Assembly (NCBI GenBank): GCA_003342815.1
Contig: PTEX01000013.1
Coordinates: 3,202,786-3,266,785 of the forward strand
Source: Eudromia elegans
Lineage: Eukaryota > Chordata > Aves > Tinamiformes > Tinamidae
DNA length: 64,000 nt
Reading direction: 5' to 3'
Below the pieces are notes generated by a model, which was not told the DNA's origin, ran no database searches, and saw nothing but the letters and a program-made list of their open reading frames with translations. Positions 28,793 through 41,053 of the stretch are shown piece after piece. Position numbers and translations under genes: made by a program. The stretch's first letter is position 1, and every line of letters begins with the position of its first letter.

Positions 28793-31700
28793 CCAACAGT
28801 TTTGGTTTAAAACAGGAGGCTTCTTTAAAAAGTACAGCTATAGTGAAACAATGAAGCAGAAAATAGTTTCTGGCATACTCTGTAACATTGTATTCCTGAG
28901 TATGTTGTTATGAAGCTAATTGTCACAGAATTCTGTTGAATTTTTTGACACATCCTAGTAACAGTGATATGAGCTGCAGAGCAGTATTATTAAATATTTT
29001 GTTCCCTTTTTCCCATACCAAATAAAATCTTAGGCAAATCCTAAGAACCTTAGCTACTGGAAATCTGGAAATCAGAAAAAAATTCTGCTCACACTGTAAA
29101 ACCCATAGAGCCGCTCTGACAAAAATTATGTAGGTATAGGCATCTCCTTTGCATGTACTAGAGAAAGGTAACACAAACTGGTTAGAAACTCAGTAATGAC
29201 AAAGAGTTTGGAGAAGGCCGTAATAGTAGATTTTGACTTTTTTTTCTCCTACTTTTGTCCATAAAACATGGTGGGTTTACTTGCTATCAGTGTGCATGCT
29301 GATGTGATGTGACCTAAAGGTTTTTTCAAAGCTCATTAGACATGGTTTTCCTACTAAGATGAGACTTCAGACTTAAACCTACCTATGTCTTTTATTCTGT
29401 ACATATGCCACATATGCACACAGGTTGCAAAATATTTTTCTGCAAACATTTCAGTGCCTTTATTTTACATGTCTCTCTATCCTTCAGCTTTACCCTATTT
29501 TTCAAAGGCCATATTATTGTTTTCAAAGGAGAAAAATTTGCTAGTGTATGTTAGAGGTCTGTATGTTTATTTTAAACTATGTAAGGTTTTTTTTTTTCTT
29601 TTTTAATTTTGCTTTGTTTGTGTATGTGACTATAATTTATTGTTGTCCTTAGATTTTTAAGTGGAGATAGGTGCTCCTTCAGAAAGATACTAATAAACAC
29701 ATGCTTAGATCTCAGTGGTTCCAGACTAGATGCACTTTTTGGTTAATCAGAGCAGGACTGTTTACCTCACATAAGAAAGTTGGTTAAGGAGATTCAAGCA
29801 CATAAAGAGCTTTATATGCTTATGTGGCTACATATGTATGACTTGCTGGAGTATTAAAAGGAAAGAGCTTCTTAAGAGGAGCTGTGGTGGGAACATACAG
29901 TTGGGGAGAAAGGACAGATTATATTTCTCTCTGCAGGAGGAGCAATAGTTAGGAAGCTTGCACAATGTTTCCAGCCAGGAACAGCAACAAAATCAGAAGC
30001 TTCCTAAGATGTCCTTGAACTGCATGTTGACCTAGGACTAAGGTGCTTGGCAGCACCACAGGGAAGCTTCGCCTGTGCAGGGCACTTGCATGAGACGATG
30101 ATGGTTTCTGACCCATGGGCTAGTATGGCTTCTCTGCGCACGTAGGGGTCTGCTGTATACACAGCATATATACATTGTGTGCTTAGGGATGCTTACACCT
30201 ATCCCAGGAGCAAATGGACCTGCCATGTCTTCTTAGTCCTCTGCCCCCTTAGTTGGCAAGTGGCCATCCTGTGGAAGGCTGCTGCACCGGAAAGCTCAAA
30301 ATGCTTATATTTGGGGATTTGTGATTTTCTTAAACAATTTCATTATTGTCTACAGTTTTTAAAGTTCTGTTTCATAGTCAACTGATAACATATGAAAATA
30401 AGTAAATTAATCCATCTAGAGAATTTTTGACACAGAAAAAAAAATTAAGGGAAAGAAAATACCCTGAAATTTCTATTCTATAATTTAGACCTTCTGTATA
30501 ATTTCTTTTCTTTCTCTCCTTTGTTTTTATTTTTTTTCCCTACAAAGTATGCCTGTGTTGGGTCTTTGCATGTGAATTTCAGCCTAGAGCTGCTTCTTAC
30601 ACTGGCTGAATTGTAAACTGCTTCACAGTAGCGTTATAAAGGAAATCCTGACACAGCCTTAAGTACAGTAGCACAGACTTGGCTTGCTTCCCTGGTACCA
30701 AAAATAAGCTATATTTGATTTCTTAAATGAGTCCTAGTAAGCCATCTGTGGCTTCTAAATTCCTGTGTGTTTCCTTCCTTGATTCCCGCTTGGAGTCATC
30801 TTTGTTGTTTTGCAAAGGATAGTCTCGAGTCTGGGTCTGCACTTCCAAGTCCTGCTATTTGTTGCCTAAGGAGCAGACAAAGGTTTAGATTGCATCTTTT
30901 CAATGCATTATGGCACTGCAGCCTAAAGCCAATACTTGTTTTTTAACTGGCAACCTGCCTGTACGAATGGAGGAAGCAGATTGCCTCTTTGCTGAACACT
31001 TAGACAAGGTACTGATTTAACAACAGTGGACAAGCAGCTGGGAGCTGGGCTGTCAGCCTGTCACACACTGACAAATCTGTTGTTCATATTCAGGCAGGAT
31101 GTTCCAGTTAGATTGCCATCAGTATCATCCATCTACCACAGGCGTGTGAGAAGGACCGGCGTCTCCTGCATACCCATAGACAAAATGCAGCTCATGCTGC
31201 TTTCTGAGGGAATATCGGGAAAACAGATAATTTGCCCTTTTTTTAACAGTCTTCTGCAAGAAGATTTTTGTTTCTCTCTTTGTTTTCTCATTTGATATGC
31301 TCAGATTATGTGTATAAATTGTTGGCTGCTCCAATTTTGTGTCTCAAGCATGAAAGGAAATCTCTGAATGGAGCCTTACTCCTTTTTTAATCTATGAAAG
31401 CTTTTCCAAATGCCTTTTCAGTAAAAATAGTCTAACCAAAACAGAAATGAATAACAACAAAAGTGGTAATTAGGAAGTACATGCTGAAATAACATTGTTT
31501 TGTCTGCCAGAATATTTTTGAGTATGTTTCCATATAGCAACTGGATTTGTAGCACTAAGATAATATACTTTTTAGTTATGTCATTCACATAGTAAACCTT
31601 ATCCTATGACTAAATTGTCAACTAGAATCTGTATTCATGTTATCCGGTAAGAATCAATCTATGTTGGTGTATCGTATTTGGTTTGTATATAAAAGCGAGT

Positions 31701-34700
31701 GTGGGGAGGTGATGCTTATCAAAGCTGCAGAACATGTGCTGTAATTATTTTATCATGGTTACATATCTTTTTTTTCCTTTTTAATTTGGAAAAGCTGCTT
31801 TTAAATTCTCTCATTATATATTCAACAGATTATAGCTTTATATTTTCTGTCCATATGTCAAAGTTGCCCAATTTGTGGCCCCACGTGCCCTTTATATTTT
31901 TCAGCTCTAGCTTCAGATCCATAATCCTAAAGTCCACAGAAAGAGCTTCTGAATTTAGCTGGAGAAAAAAACCCAGCACATCTATATAATTTCATCTGAA
32001 TTTGTCATCTGATTTTGCTGCTGCTTGCTCATCACCTCTGAGTGATAGAAATAACCCACAGCTTTCTCAAGGAGGTGATTGTGGAAGCAGTCCAGTTAAC
32101 TTACTACTTGTTCTCTTATAGGAGGATATACCATTTAAACAGTTTAGACAGACATCAGTGTAATTTAAAAGAGTAATGTCTCTTAAAAGTCATGCACTGG
32201 TCAAATTCTTAGTATTAATCGATATCCTTTGATATGTTACCATAATGTAAAAAAAGTGTGGCACACATTTGCATAGTGTGTGTTTTAATCGGCTACTGTC
32301 TGCAGGTCCTTTCCCAAACTTCTTAATATAAAACCTCCCTGATCAAAAAAGTCCTTTTACCTTCACTACATTTTTCACAACAAGATTCAAGACCTTCTGA
32401 AAAACAAGAAATACATGTAGATTTGTTAAATTACTAACCTAAAGGAAAATCTAACAATTTTCTGCCTTCCTTGTTTTTTAAATTTCTTTTGGTGGGATGA
32501 CTGTCAAGAAGAAGGCTCAGAATTGGAAAATTGTGCAATATAGATTGTAATAAAATTCCACACAATATAGAGGAATACATAAGCTCAATAAAAACATGCA
32601 TAAGAAAGGTAGACCAGTGACCATCTGCCAATATTTTTATTTAATATGCTGATGGTTTTCAGTTTTAGAAATATTTAGTTTGATGTATTTAATCTTTCAA
32701 ACACCTTAAAAGAACTCTTGGGTTTCTGCTCGTGAAGAAGGATAGAAAAACAAAACAGAAATCTCTTTTTGCCATTACTCTTTTTATTTTCTTTTTTTTC
32801 TAACAGTTATGTTCCCAAATGTGAGAACTTGAAAGGATTTCCAAGGGAAGAGGCAACTTTTAAATTCATGAAATGAATTTTCCATACAGGTCATACTGAG
32901 ATGAGTGAACCACCACCATAGCTTAGTGCTTGGTCAATAAATATAGCCCCACAAGTTCCTCACACTCAAAGCATGGCCTACTGATATGGAAAGTAAAGAT
33001 TTATAGATTCTTATTAAAAAATATAAATAAAATATGTGGGAATCAAAGCACTTGTGGTTGAATTCCGATAAAAATAAACAGGCTTTCAGTGTTTCACGCA
33101 TGCTTCTATGTTAAGGCCACGCTCCTATGTCTTTATAAAATTCATTTCTTTAGAAAATCACAGTGTCATCTTTATTCTGCTCTCTGAAAACTCTCTGATT
33201 TTTGATTGACAGAAAGATTACCTAATAAACCTTCACCACAAACTAATTAATCACTGTGAATACAACGCTAAATTGGCAAGCATAAAAAAGCAAATGAGAT
33301 GGGTGTTGAAGACTGTTTTCAAATGACCTTAGCTCAGAGCCAAGTACAGCGTGTTGGAAGCATCAACAATATTGCACTGTGAGTGAACTTAGGTCTTTAC
33401 CGGAGCTGCCCGCGCAGAGGCACCGTGGGAGGGAGCAGGGGAGGGATATTGAGTCTCAGCATTCGTTACTGTGCAGATAGTCATTTTAAGTGGAGGGACC
33501 ACAGCAGGATGAGGAGCACACGGGACAGCACCTCTTGAACAGGAGCTTGTCACAGCAGTAGGACTGGGAGCTCTCTTGTCCTTCTCCCACATTCTTTTTG
33601 CAATTGTTAATTGAAGATGTTTCTCTCAGGAAAAAAAAGTGTTATGATATTTATTATCTGAAGCACCATGTTTTTATTTTGCTGCAAAGGGCTGGCAATG
33701 GGGGCTGCATCAGCAGCGAGGCTGCCCTGGTCACGCAGGAGCTGCGAGAACGCCTCTTGCCCACACATAAGTTTCACAAAGATAAAGTCACCACAAAGTG
33801 ATATTCCTGTCAAGTTTATCTGGGGCTGAGGCTTAGGTCAATGTAAGATCTTCGTTCTCCACTTGCTTTTTTTTCTTTTCTGATGATTGAATACCACATG
33901 CGGTCTTATTGGTGGCTCAGGGACAAGGCATACCAGCCTTACCGCAAGAAATACACTTGTCCATTTTTTAAGCCTTGAAATTAAAGACAGGAGAAAGCTC
34001 TGATAGTTTTTATCCTCCTCAGATTGCTCCGTTCATTCGGGAGGGCTAATCTCAGGGATTTTGTCTGGGCAATCTCTGCCAGGCTTGAGATATACAACCC
34101 CCCCGGGAACACCTTGTCTTTCCCAGAACAACTCCCACTGTCGCTAATTCGTTTTCTTGTACGGAGCTATTGAGGGGTTAGTTTTTTTCTGGCACACAAA
34201 GATGACCATATTTGCAGTGGCGGTTGTGGGAAGAAGGCATGCTTTAGAAAATGATGGAATGGATTGTGAAGCCTTAGAAGTGAAGCAAAACAGAGAAAAA
34301 AAAAATTAAAAGTAAATTAAAAAATAACAAAATGGTGAACCAAAACAGTGTGAAGGATGCTACAGTTTTTTAATAGCTGATGTTGGAGATGAAGAGTCGT
34401 GTTTCAATCTGTAGATGCAGCTTCCTAACATCTATTCCTGTATTCTCTTTCAGCTACGTTGTGTGCCATATCCGAACTTAACATCACTGCTGTGCCTCCT
34501 TAATGTGCTGCTTCATCCACGCATCTTAAAAGCAGATGCACACAGGCTTTCCTCCCCGCAGCTGCCAAACAGGATCCACATGCCATCTCCATGTCCTGCT
34601 AACTATGTTAGTTCCTTTCCTACTTTTCCAGGAAAGCACAATTCCTTTGGAAACAAATGGACACCACTCCTGTGTACCAGGTTATCTTCAAGCATCTAGG

Positions 34701-34925
34701 TGGAGTGATTAATGTGGATCCTGCCACTACCCTTGTTTTCCCCATCCATCCATGGACATTTGTATTCCCCTCAAAATAACTTTGCTAAACCCCATTTTTA
34801 GCCTTTGATTTCTTCGGGCTAGGTCCTCTGATTTACAATTTGATTGATTTGTAAATTCTTTCTTTTGTAAATTATTCTAAAACCGTACTAGCTTGGGGAA
34901 TGGGAAATTGTGGATTCTCCACTCT

Positions 34926-35310
34926 CCTTAGGCTGAGCGTGTGCTGGCCCCTTCGCTCTTCCCTTTGCACACCCAGTGTTTGTCGGGCAGCTGCTCAGCT
35001 CGCTGTGAAGCCCTCCCTATCCTGCCCTTACCCTGTAGTGCGCAGCAGGGCAGCAAAAGGGCTCCCACGCAGGCGCTCTGTGTGAGCTCGAAGCTGTCAT
35101 TCGACACAGGGGCCAAGCGAGCCCCTGTCCGAGTGCAGGAGCCCCTCACAAGGAGCCTCCGCCGCTTCCAGAGGTTTTAATGAAGCAGCCGTCGCTCTCC
35201 GATGCTCTCCAGATTTGCCTCCCGCCGCCCTCCCTGCGCTCTCCATCCCTTCCCTCCCCACAACATCCCGGCTGTGCTGAGGCCACGGAGAGACAGGGCG
35301 AGAGAGGGGG
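34926..35310. promoter_or_regulatory. CpG-island-like block (first)
   Basis: I count 22 CpGs between 34938 and 35300, about six per 100 bp, in clearly GC-rich sequence, while the flanking tens of kilobases have almost none. It includes gcctccgccgcttccag and cctcccgccgccctccc runs. Such islands mark promoters or polycomb-bound developmental elements. Possibilities are an upstream alternative promoter of the downstream gene (ESRRG by expected synteny), a non-coding RNA promoter, or an enhancer. No TATA box or clear exon could be tied to it. The overlapping open frames on both strands arise because stop codons are rare in GC-rich DNA. Confidence 0.65.
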
Positions 35311-35530
35311 ATTATTTATTGTGTGCCAGTTGAAAACTAAAGGCTTTTACATTTTAATGAGCGCTAAATAGGAGCAAGGAAATATTGTTCATTAGCTGTA
35401 ATCTGTGGAATTGCTTGAGTGAACTTCCTTCGGAGGCCGCTTTAAACGGTTCACTCAAGTAAAGCAGTTTGTATGGTAATTAAGGGAGCATTTTTCTGTC
35501 AACATCTGTGCTGCTATTTATAACGTGGAA
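35311..35530. other. Conserved-looking AT-rich element between two CpG-rich blocks, with inverted repeat
   Basis: The sequence carries several TAAT/ATTA words (attttaatgagcgctaaat, cattagctgtaatctgtgg, ggtaattaagg), a pattern common in vertebrate developmental enhancers. At its centre, cttgagtgaac (35414-35424) and its exact reverse complement gttcactcaag (35449-35459) enclose 24 bases with two smaller possible hairpins (ccttcggagg; ccg-cttttaaa-cgg type). That it is conserved is an inference from composition and position between CpG blocks. Confidence 0.4.
35414..35459. repeat. Perfect 11-bp inverted repeat, 24-base spacer
   Basis: The arms are cttgagtgaac and gttcactcaag. The spacer can itself fold: cct/agg around tcgg, and ccg/cgg around the following bases, giving a three-way-junction-like structure in RNA or a cruciform in DNA. 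The spacing also suits a dimeric transcription-factor site (tgagtgaac/gttcactca half-sites). Confidence 0.85.
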
Positions 35531-35767
35531 GGTATCTTATTACTCCACCAGAGAAACATTGAAGAGAGTGGGCAGAGGAGAGGCTATATTTTATTTATAT
35601 ATATTATTACCATTTTCTTTCTTCAGAACCGCTTTATTTTCCTCATTCCCTTCCTGCTTTCCTGCTCTTGTTCCTCCCCTCCCCATTTTCCAGGAAAAAA
35701 AAGAACATGCTGCCCACTGTCTCCTGCCAGCCCGGGTTATCACTCCGGCATCTTTTCATTAATCACA

Positions 35768-35910
35768 GCGTTTGCTCAGCAGCCAGGCAGGCAGGCGCAG
35801 GCTGCTGGGCAGACACAAGAGCGCCTCGGCCTTTGGGAACCGCTCCACATCCCGCATCTCCCCGCGGTCAAACAGATGCTTCTCGGCCGCGCTGTCGCAG
35901 GGACCCCCGA
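35768..35910. promoter_or_regulatory. CpG-rich block (second)
   Basis: About 13 CpGs in 140 bases, including cccgcatctccccgcggtc and ctcggccgcgctgtcgcagg. It follows the inverted-repeat element by 300 bp. Taken with the first block it suggests one regulatory unit of about 1 kb rather than two unrelated islands. The open frames across it (35508-36019) overlap in all three frames, so none is convincingly coding. Confidence 0.55.
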
Positions 35911-36019
35911 AGGGCACAAGCAGCACAAGCTCCTTCAGCCCTGCATCCCACTAGCAGTGCTGTTACACCCAGCTCAGCCCAGGACGGGATGGGGAGGAAA
36001 AGTCTTTCTAGGTAGGTGA

Positions 36020-38985
36020 GAAAAACAATTATTCAGTGTCATTTTGCTGTGAAAACTTGAAGCAGGCATTTCAACTTTGTTGCTCTGCAGCTCCCTGGGA
36101 GAAGAATTTGGCTATAATGAAGGAATCTCATTTTTTTACATCAAGAGAAATGATTTATTATTTATTTGCTTGCATTTGATAGCACCAATCATTTCAGCCT
36201 TGACCAGATGCACTACAATAGCGCAATAAGGAACCAGTTTTATCCTTACTTTTTCCTGAATTCCTAGGTATGATGTTTGCACCATTAGTGCAGCTCACCA
36301 CTTCGGGATACAAGAAATGATATCCATAAAAGTTGAATTAGGGCAGAGATTCATGTTGTCTACTTAGAATTCAGCAATGAGGCAGGTCTCTCTCAGACTA
36401 CTTGGCTCAAGGTGGTTTTCAAATAGCAGCAGCCATCTCTCATTGTGCAAGGGAGGAATTCTCCCTTTCCCAAATCTAAACATCTTCCCTTTCTCACAGT
36501 CTGAGGGCTTCACTTGTGCCTCTGCAGCTTAAATTCTCCTTTCATGCCTCTGACATTGATTTCTACCTATCCCAAAATAATCCAAATCTGTGGGATTTCA
36601 GGTGGGTTTTACTTTTTGTTTAACATACACAATAAGAAGGCTTCAAACAAGAAAAGGGGGAGGTACATTCAGTGCTGTGGGGATTTGGCCTGTTTTAATA
36701 AAACAGAGCTCATGATATATCTGGAAAAATGCAAGGGAAAAAGCAAGAAGCAGAGTTAAAACTTGCTAGAATGTGCAAAAACATTGCTCTATAGAAATTA
36801 AATATGCTCTGGTAGAGCCAATAACTTTTATAGATTTTTTCCCTACCTGTAACAAAGGAAAACCATAAATGACTATCATAAAAGTAAACATTAGACACAG
36901 AAAATCCCTTTTACAGCATTCAGTCCGTCTTTCTGCCAATAACAGGTTGTTCCCTGTAGTGTATTTCTGTAGTGATTCCTCCAATCTAGTGTTAAACATT
37001 TCAAGTGATGGGTCTTTCTGTTCCCTTGGGACACAGTCTGAAAGCTTAGTGAGTTTCAATGTCAGGAAGCTTTTCTTGGCAACTTTAATTTTCCCTATCT
37101 GCATTTCTTCCCACCGGCCTTGAGATATCCCTATAATTAACTTTCCTTTCTATGAATGTTCTGATCAGCGTTCATTTGGAGGTATTTGCATCATGATTTG
37201 GCATCTCATAATTCTGTAGGAAAAATAAAGCCAACTACAGACTTCTTCACAATCTTGGCTGACAGTTTAATCTATAGGTAGCATTTCCTTCATATTTACA
37301 TCCTATTTATAGCAAGAAAGCTTATCATATCATTTTAGCAGGAATCACCAAACTCGGCCTCACTGTTCTGGGGAACCAAATCATGAGATGCTGACAACTG
37401 CTGTATTTGGTAAGGGGCCAGCAATGTTATCAGAAACAGGAAAGCGCTTCCAAAAAAAAAAAATTGCAAGCAGAAGAGACCCAATACTGGAGGCCAAAAC
37501 TGTCCAACCAGCAGAAAGGCCTAAAAGAAAAGCTGAGAGGTTTTTCAGAGGAAAGAAAATGAGTGAAAATCTTTCATTCCAAAATGCAAAATTTACCTGA
37601 GGGTAGAGTGAACTGCTAGTCAACTATATATAGAAATTTGCCCGAATCAGCAGTATATGTGGGCCTATTCTGAGAGATCTAAGCTATGCTCGGTGTTTGC
37701 TCACAGGGAATATCAGAGAGACTCTCAGCACTTTTGCAGCTCCACTAATGGGCATTCAGGTGCTCATCCACTTTCGAACTGGGATCACAACAGGGAGCTA
37801 AAGACCATTTCACAGGGCTGAGGAATTTGCTCGTGAATTGGAGCCTTTTCATGAAATCACTGGCAAGAAGGGTAGAGGCTTTCTGCCATGATCCTTGTAA
37901 ATATAGACCTACATCTTCCAGGCATGAGCAAGAGGGGAAATGTAGTCCAATTTGTGACATATTAGAGTGAAAAATTAAAATTTAGTTTGGATTTCAGTAT
38001 GTCTGATGGTGTGATACATGCCAGAGCATGGACCCTGGAAATTTTGTCCACATGGTTTTCTTTAAGACTTGGAATCTTGGAGAGACATGTGTTTGCAAAC
38101 TGATGACTGATCGGAGAATCGTCTCTTTCAGAGTGCCTGAAACCTCAACAGACACCATAACTTTCCAAGTAGCACCAAGACATTTTTAGTGTATACGTTT
38201 GACACAAAACGTTTCAGAGCCCAGCTTGGAGAAAGATTCTTCCTCATTCATTGAATGATTCAAATACCAGAAAAGGACAGACAGGCATTCTATTCAAAAG
38301 TAAATGCATTGTTGCAGCAAAGCAGCACAGCTTGTATCTTTACTAAATTGGACAATTTTGATTGTTTAATTTTGTGTAATATTTAAACTTTTGGGCTACT
38401 TTTCAGCTAAGCGTATGGGTCTGGAGTAAAACAGTTCTAGAAGAAATGTAACCACCTCCATCCAGTGCCAATCTGCAGGAATTGTGTGATCTGCCAGTAA
38501 AGAATTACAAAAAAAAAAGAAAAAGAAAATCTGTCCAGTAAGTGCTTACTCATATCTCTTATGCAATATTTTTTATTTATTTTTTAAGAAGAGACCAATT
38601 CAGTGCAATTGTTAAATGCCTCTTATTTCCAAGGCATACTGTGAAAGAACATACCCTAGTACATAAAAGGCAGGAGTAGACAAATGTGAATCTGAATTGT
38701 AATTGTTGATTTTTATCTCGGTTATGTTACCAGTTGTGAGATGCCAGTGAGAGCAACAAGAATGAGAGCTGCTCTATAAAGAAACAGCTTTGAAGGCAAA
38801 GAAATGCTCGTGTTTTCTATTCGTATTATGGTAAGTGAACCGCATTTTAACATCTTCCTTCGTTCCTGAATTGTGACAACATATTTTTGCCAGTGCTGTA
38901 AGTGTAGCATTATATCGTGTCAGGTAAAAGGCAGCCTTACAGGCAGTGCTAGCTGTGAATCATCAGTGCATCTCTCTCCAACAAG
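36020..38985. other. Intergenic sequence, no gene seen
   Basis: AT-rich with no exon recognised. Apart from the old CR1-like remnant at 36980-37132, nothing stands out. Confidence 0.6.
36980..37132 (-). mobile_element. Degenerate ancient CR1-like LINE remnant, reverse orientation
   Basis: The minus-strand translation gives KKSFLTLKLTKLSDCVPREQ followed by DPSLEMFNTRLEESL. This aligns in order with the CR1 reverse-transcriptase C terminus seen in the two younger copies ([17 protein letters not shown] then SPSLEIF-TRLDATL). The nucleotide sequence (gatgggtctttctgttccct, gtcaggaagcttttcttggc) is far more diverged than the copies at 11.9 and 23.0 kb, so it comes from an older CR1 or L3-like lineage. 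The boundaries are approximate. Confidence 0.65.
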
Positions 38986-38990
38986 AGCTT

Positions 38991-39082
38991 ACTTACGTGC
39001 TTATCTTTAGGTATGTGCAAGTTCTACTTGATCTCAATGGAATTTAAGCTCACGGAGAAACTTTAATGCTTTGCTGAGTGGG
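38991..39082. mobile_element. Ancient palindromic interspersed element (MITE-like), copy 1
   Basis: The left arm contains gtgcttatctttaggtatgt, the centre tgatctcaatggaatttaag, and the right arm aactttaatgctttgctgag. This matches the layout of an abundant sauropsid repeat whose consensus, as I remember it, has TTAAGCA-type arms, a CCATTGA-TCAATGG palindromic centre and a TGCTTTGCTGAAT end. Its class is uncertain; a non-autonomous DNA transposon is likely from the palindrome. It is clearly old, with many mismatches between arms. Confidence 0.55.
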
Positions 39083-41026
39083 AATGCAGTTTAGTGTATG
39101 CTTAAGTATTTCTCTCAAGAGGCTTACCCATGCATAAGATTTCTTAAAAGGCCCTTCTGAGTTAAGAATACCTGAAGTTCACTCTAATGAGGATCTATAG
39201 CATTCTGCTCAAGGTAATCAAGAATCCTAACATCACACATTTGAAATGCTTATCATAAAGAAAAAGGAAAGAGTTACATTATAAGCACAGGTTATAGTGA
39301 AAGATAAAAACAGACAAGGATTATAGAGCAGTAGAAATACATAGACCTATCTTAAAGAACTCCCCCACTTATAACCTTGCTTTATCTATACCATATATAC
39401 CTATAATCTATTTAAGCAAAGATTCATCATTCTGCATGTGTATGAAGGACATAATGTGGTTTAGCGTGCATTTTAATATTTAATAACAGATCATTTTACA
39501 TGGGTGTTACAGAGCTTAAAACTTTAATACTACTTTGATATTTATTGAATATCTGAAAATACAATAGATGCAGAAACACAGTCAATCATATAGTATAATT
39601 GTATATATGCTCTAATCACAATATTTCCCAAAGATCAAAAACGTTCCCCTGGTTACTTCTGAGGCTTGCCAGTAGTGCCACAACTGTAACACAATATTAA
39701 CACATGACAGGGCATGTTTCAGAGGTTCGTTAATACTTGCTGTAAGAGGTGCAGCTTCATTCATCCAGCCTGAGGCATGTATTAATGGACCATTAAAACA
39801 TACCCAGCAGTGGCTTAATGGTATTATGGTATGGTCCTGCAATTTTTAATTCAACATTTTTGTAAAGCAATCCTTTTCAAAAATACTTTTATTATATTGT
39901 GAAACCTCTTTTCTCTTTAGAGAATAAAGGATTTTGTGACTTAAGAGTAAGAAGACAACAGGACATGCACCTAAATACCATTTTTTCCTGTCATTTTAAT
40001 ATATTTCCTTTTTATTTTATATTGTTTTATACATAGCACAGTCCTGAGGCTTGATTCTCATTTTTATGTATAGCGAATCATTCATAATTTCATACTAAAT
40101 CCTGTGTGACTGTCTACCCTAATCTATGGAACAAAGCTTATCCTTATGTGCGACTGTCTACATCGAATCAGCAAGAGCAGCCTGAATCTGGCTCAAGAAG
40201 TTTCCTCAAAGACAGGGCTTTTGAGGAAGGTCAGACTTCACTGCACCCTTCAAATCAAAATATATGCTATTCAGAAAAGGCTGAAATTATATATGAAAAA
40301 TATTGGTTTTCCACATTTCTATCTGAAAGCTATTTAAGCAAAGTTAGCAAATCTTCACAGATTCTTTGCTCCTCTCTGAAATAGTTTTCTATCAGACAAA
40401 GTTGCAGAAATGCTCAGCGCTTAAACTAGCATAGTTTATGGCAGGGTGTTAGTGACCATCAAAATAATAGAATTACCCTGTTATTGCATATAATCCTCCT
40501 CTAAAGCACAGTGAACTGCAATTTGTAAAACCTAGCACTGCTTGAATTGCACTTTTCATTTGCAGTGCTAGCGCAGGAATGCCAGAATGACACCAGGTTT
40601 AACAGCAGCCCCACCGCTCCAGACGGTGCAGATGCATCAGGTCGCAAAGCTTTGGTGCTGATCTGTGCTTGGGCAGAAGGTCTGAAAGGAGATAGTAGCT
40701 GAATCATCTCTGTGATTCTGCCTATGTTACCTGTCGGTCTTAGAGCAGGAAGATTTGACTGAGGGAAATAATACGATAATCTAAAGCTCTCATTAGAAGA
40801 AATGGTTACATTTAGGAGATTTTTGTTCCTGTTCTCTCTTCTGCACACCAATTTTAAGTGCAGGGTGTTTTTAAGCAGCTTTTGGGGAAAGAGGAAGGAC
40901 CTGGGTGATTGATGGCTGTTCTCTTTTGGTTTTGTTTGTTTTTTGGATTTTACTGGATGAAGTTACATTTCTGTGTATGCAAATATAAAGAAGGGAAACT
41001 ATTACTAATATCCCCATTAATCAACA

Positions 41027-41053
41027 TAAAATCCTGTAAAATCCTGTAAAATC
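41027..41053. repeat. 10-bp tandem repeat, 2.7 copies
   Basis: taaaatcctg is repeated at 41027 and 41037 and partly at 41047. Small local expansion. Confidence 0.85.

Larger units (their letters stand above)
23376..34925. other. Intergenic sequence, no gene seen
   Basis: About 11.5 kb without a supportable exon. It contains a possible conserved block at 23800-23965, a 12-bp perfect inverted repeat at 24417-24444, a TG microsatellite at 25582-25602 followed by a TA-rich run at 25705-25731, a candidate conserved block at 28030-28570, and a 21-base poly-A at 28772. The rest is unremarkable AT-rich sequence. Nothing resembles an estrogen-related-receptor coding exon. Confidence 0.6.

Noticed and set aside
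35525..36019. 164-codon open frame with overlapping frames of 84, 115 and 60 codons
   Set aside because: All three frames are open because the CpG-rich sequence has few stop codons. No domain, splice context or codon bias supports coding.
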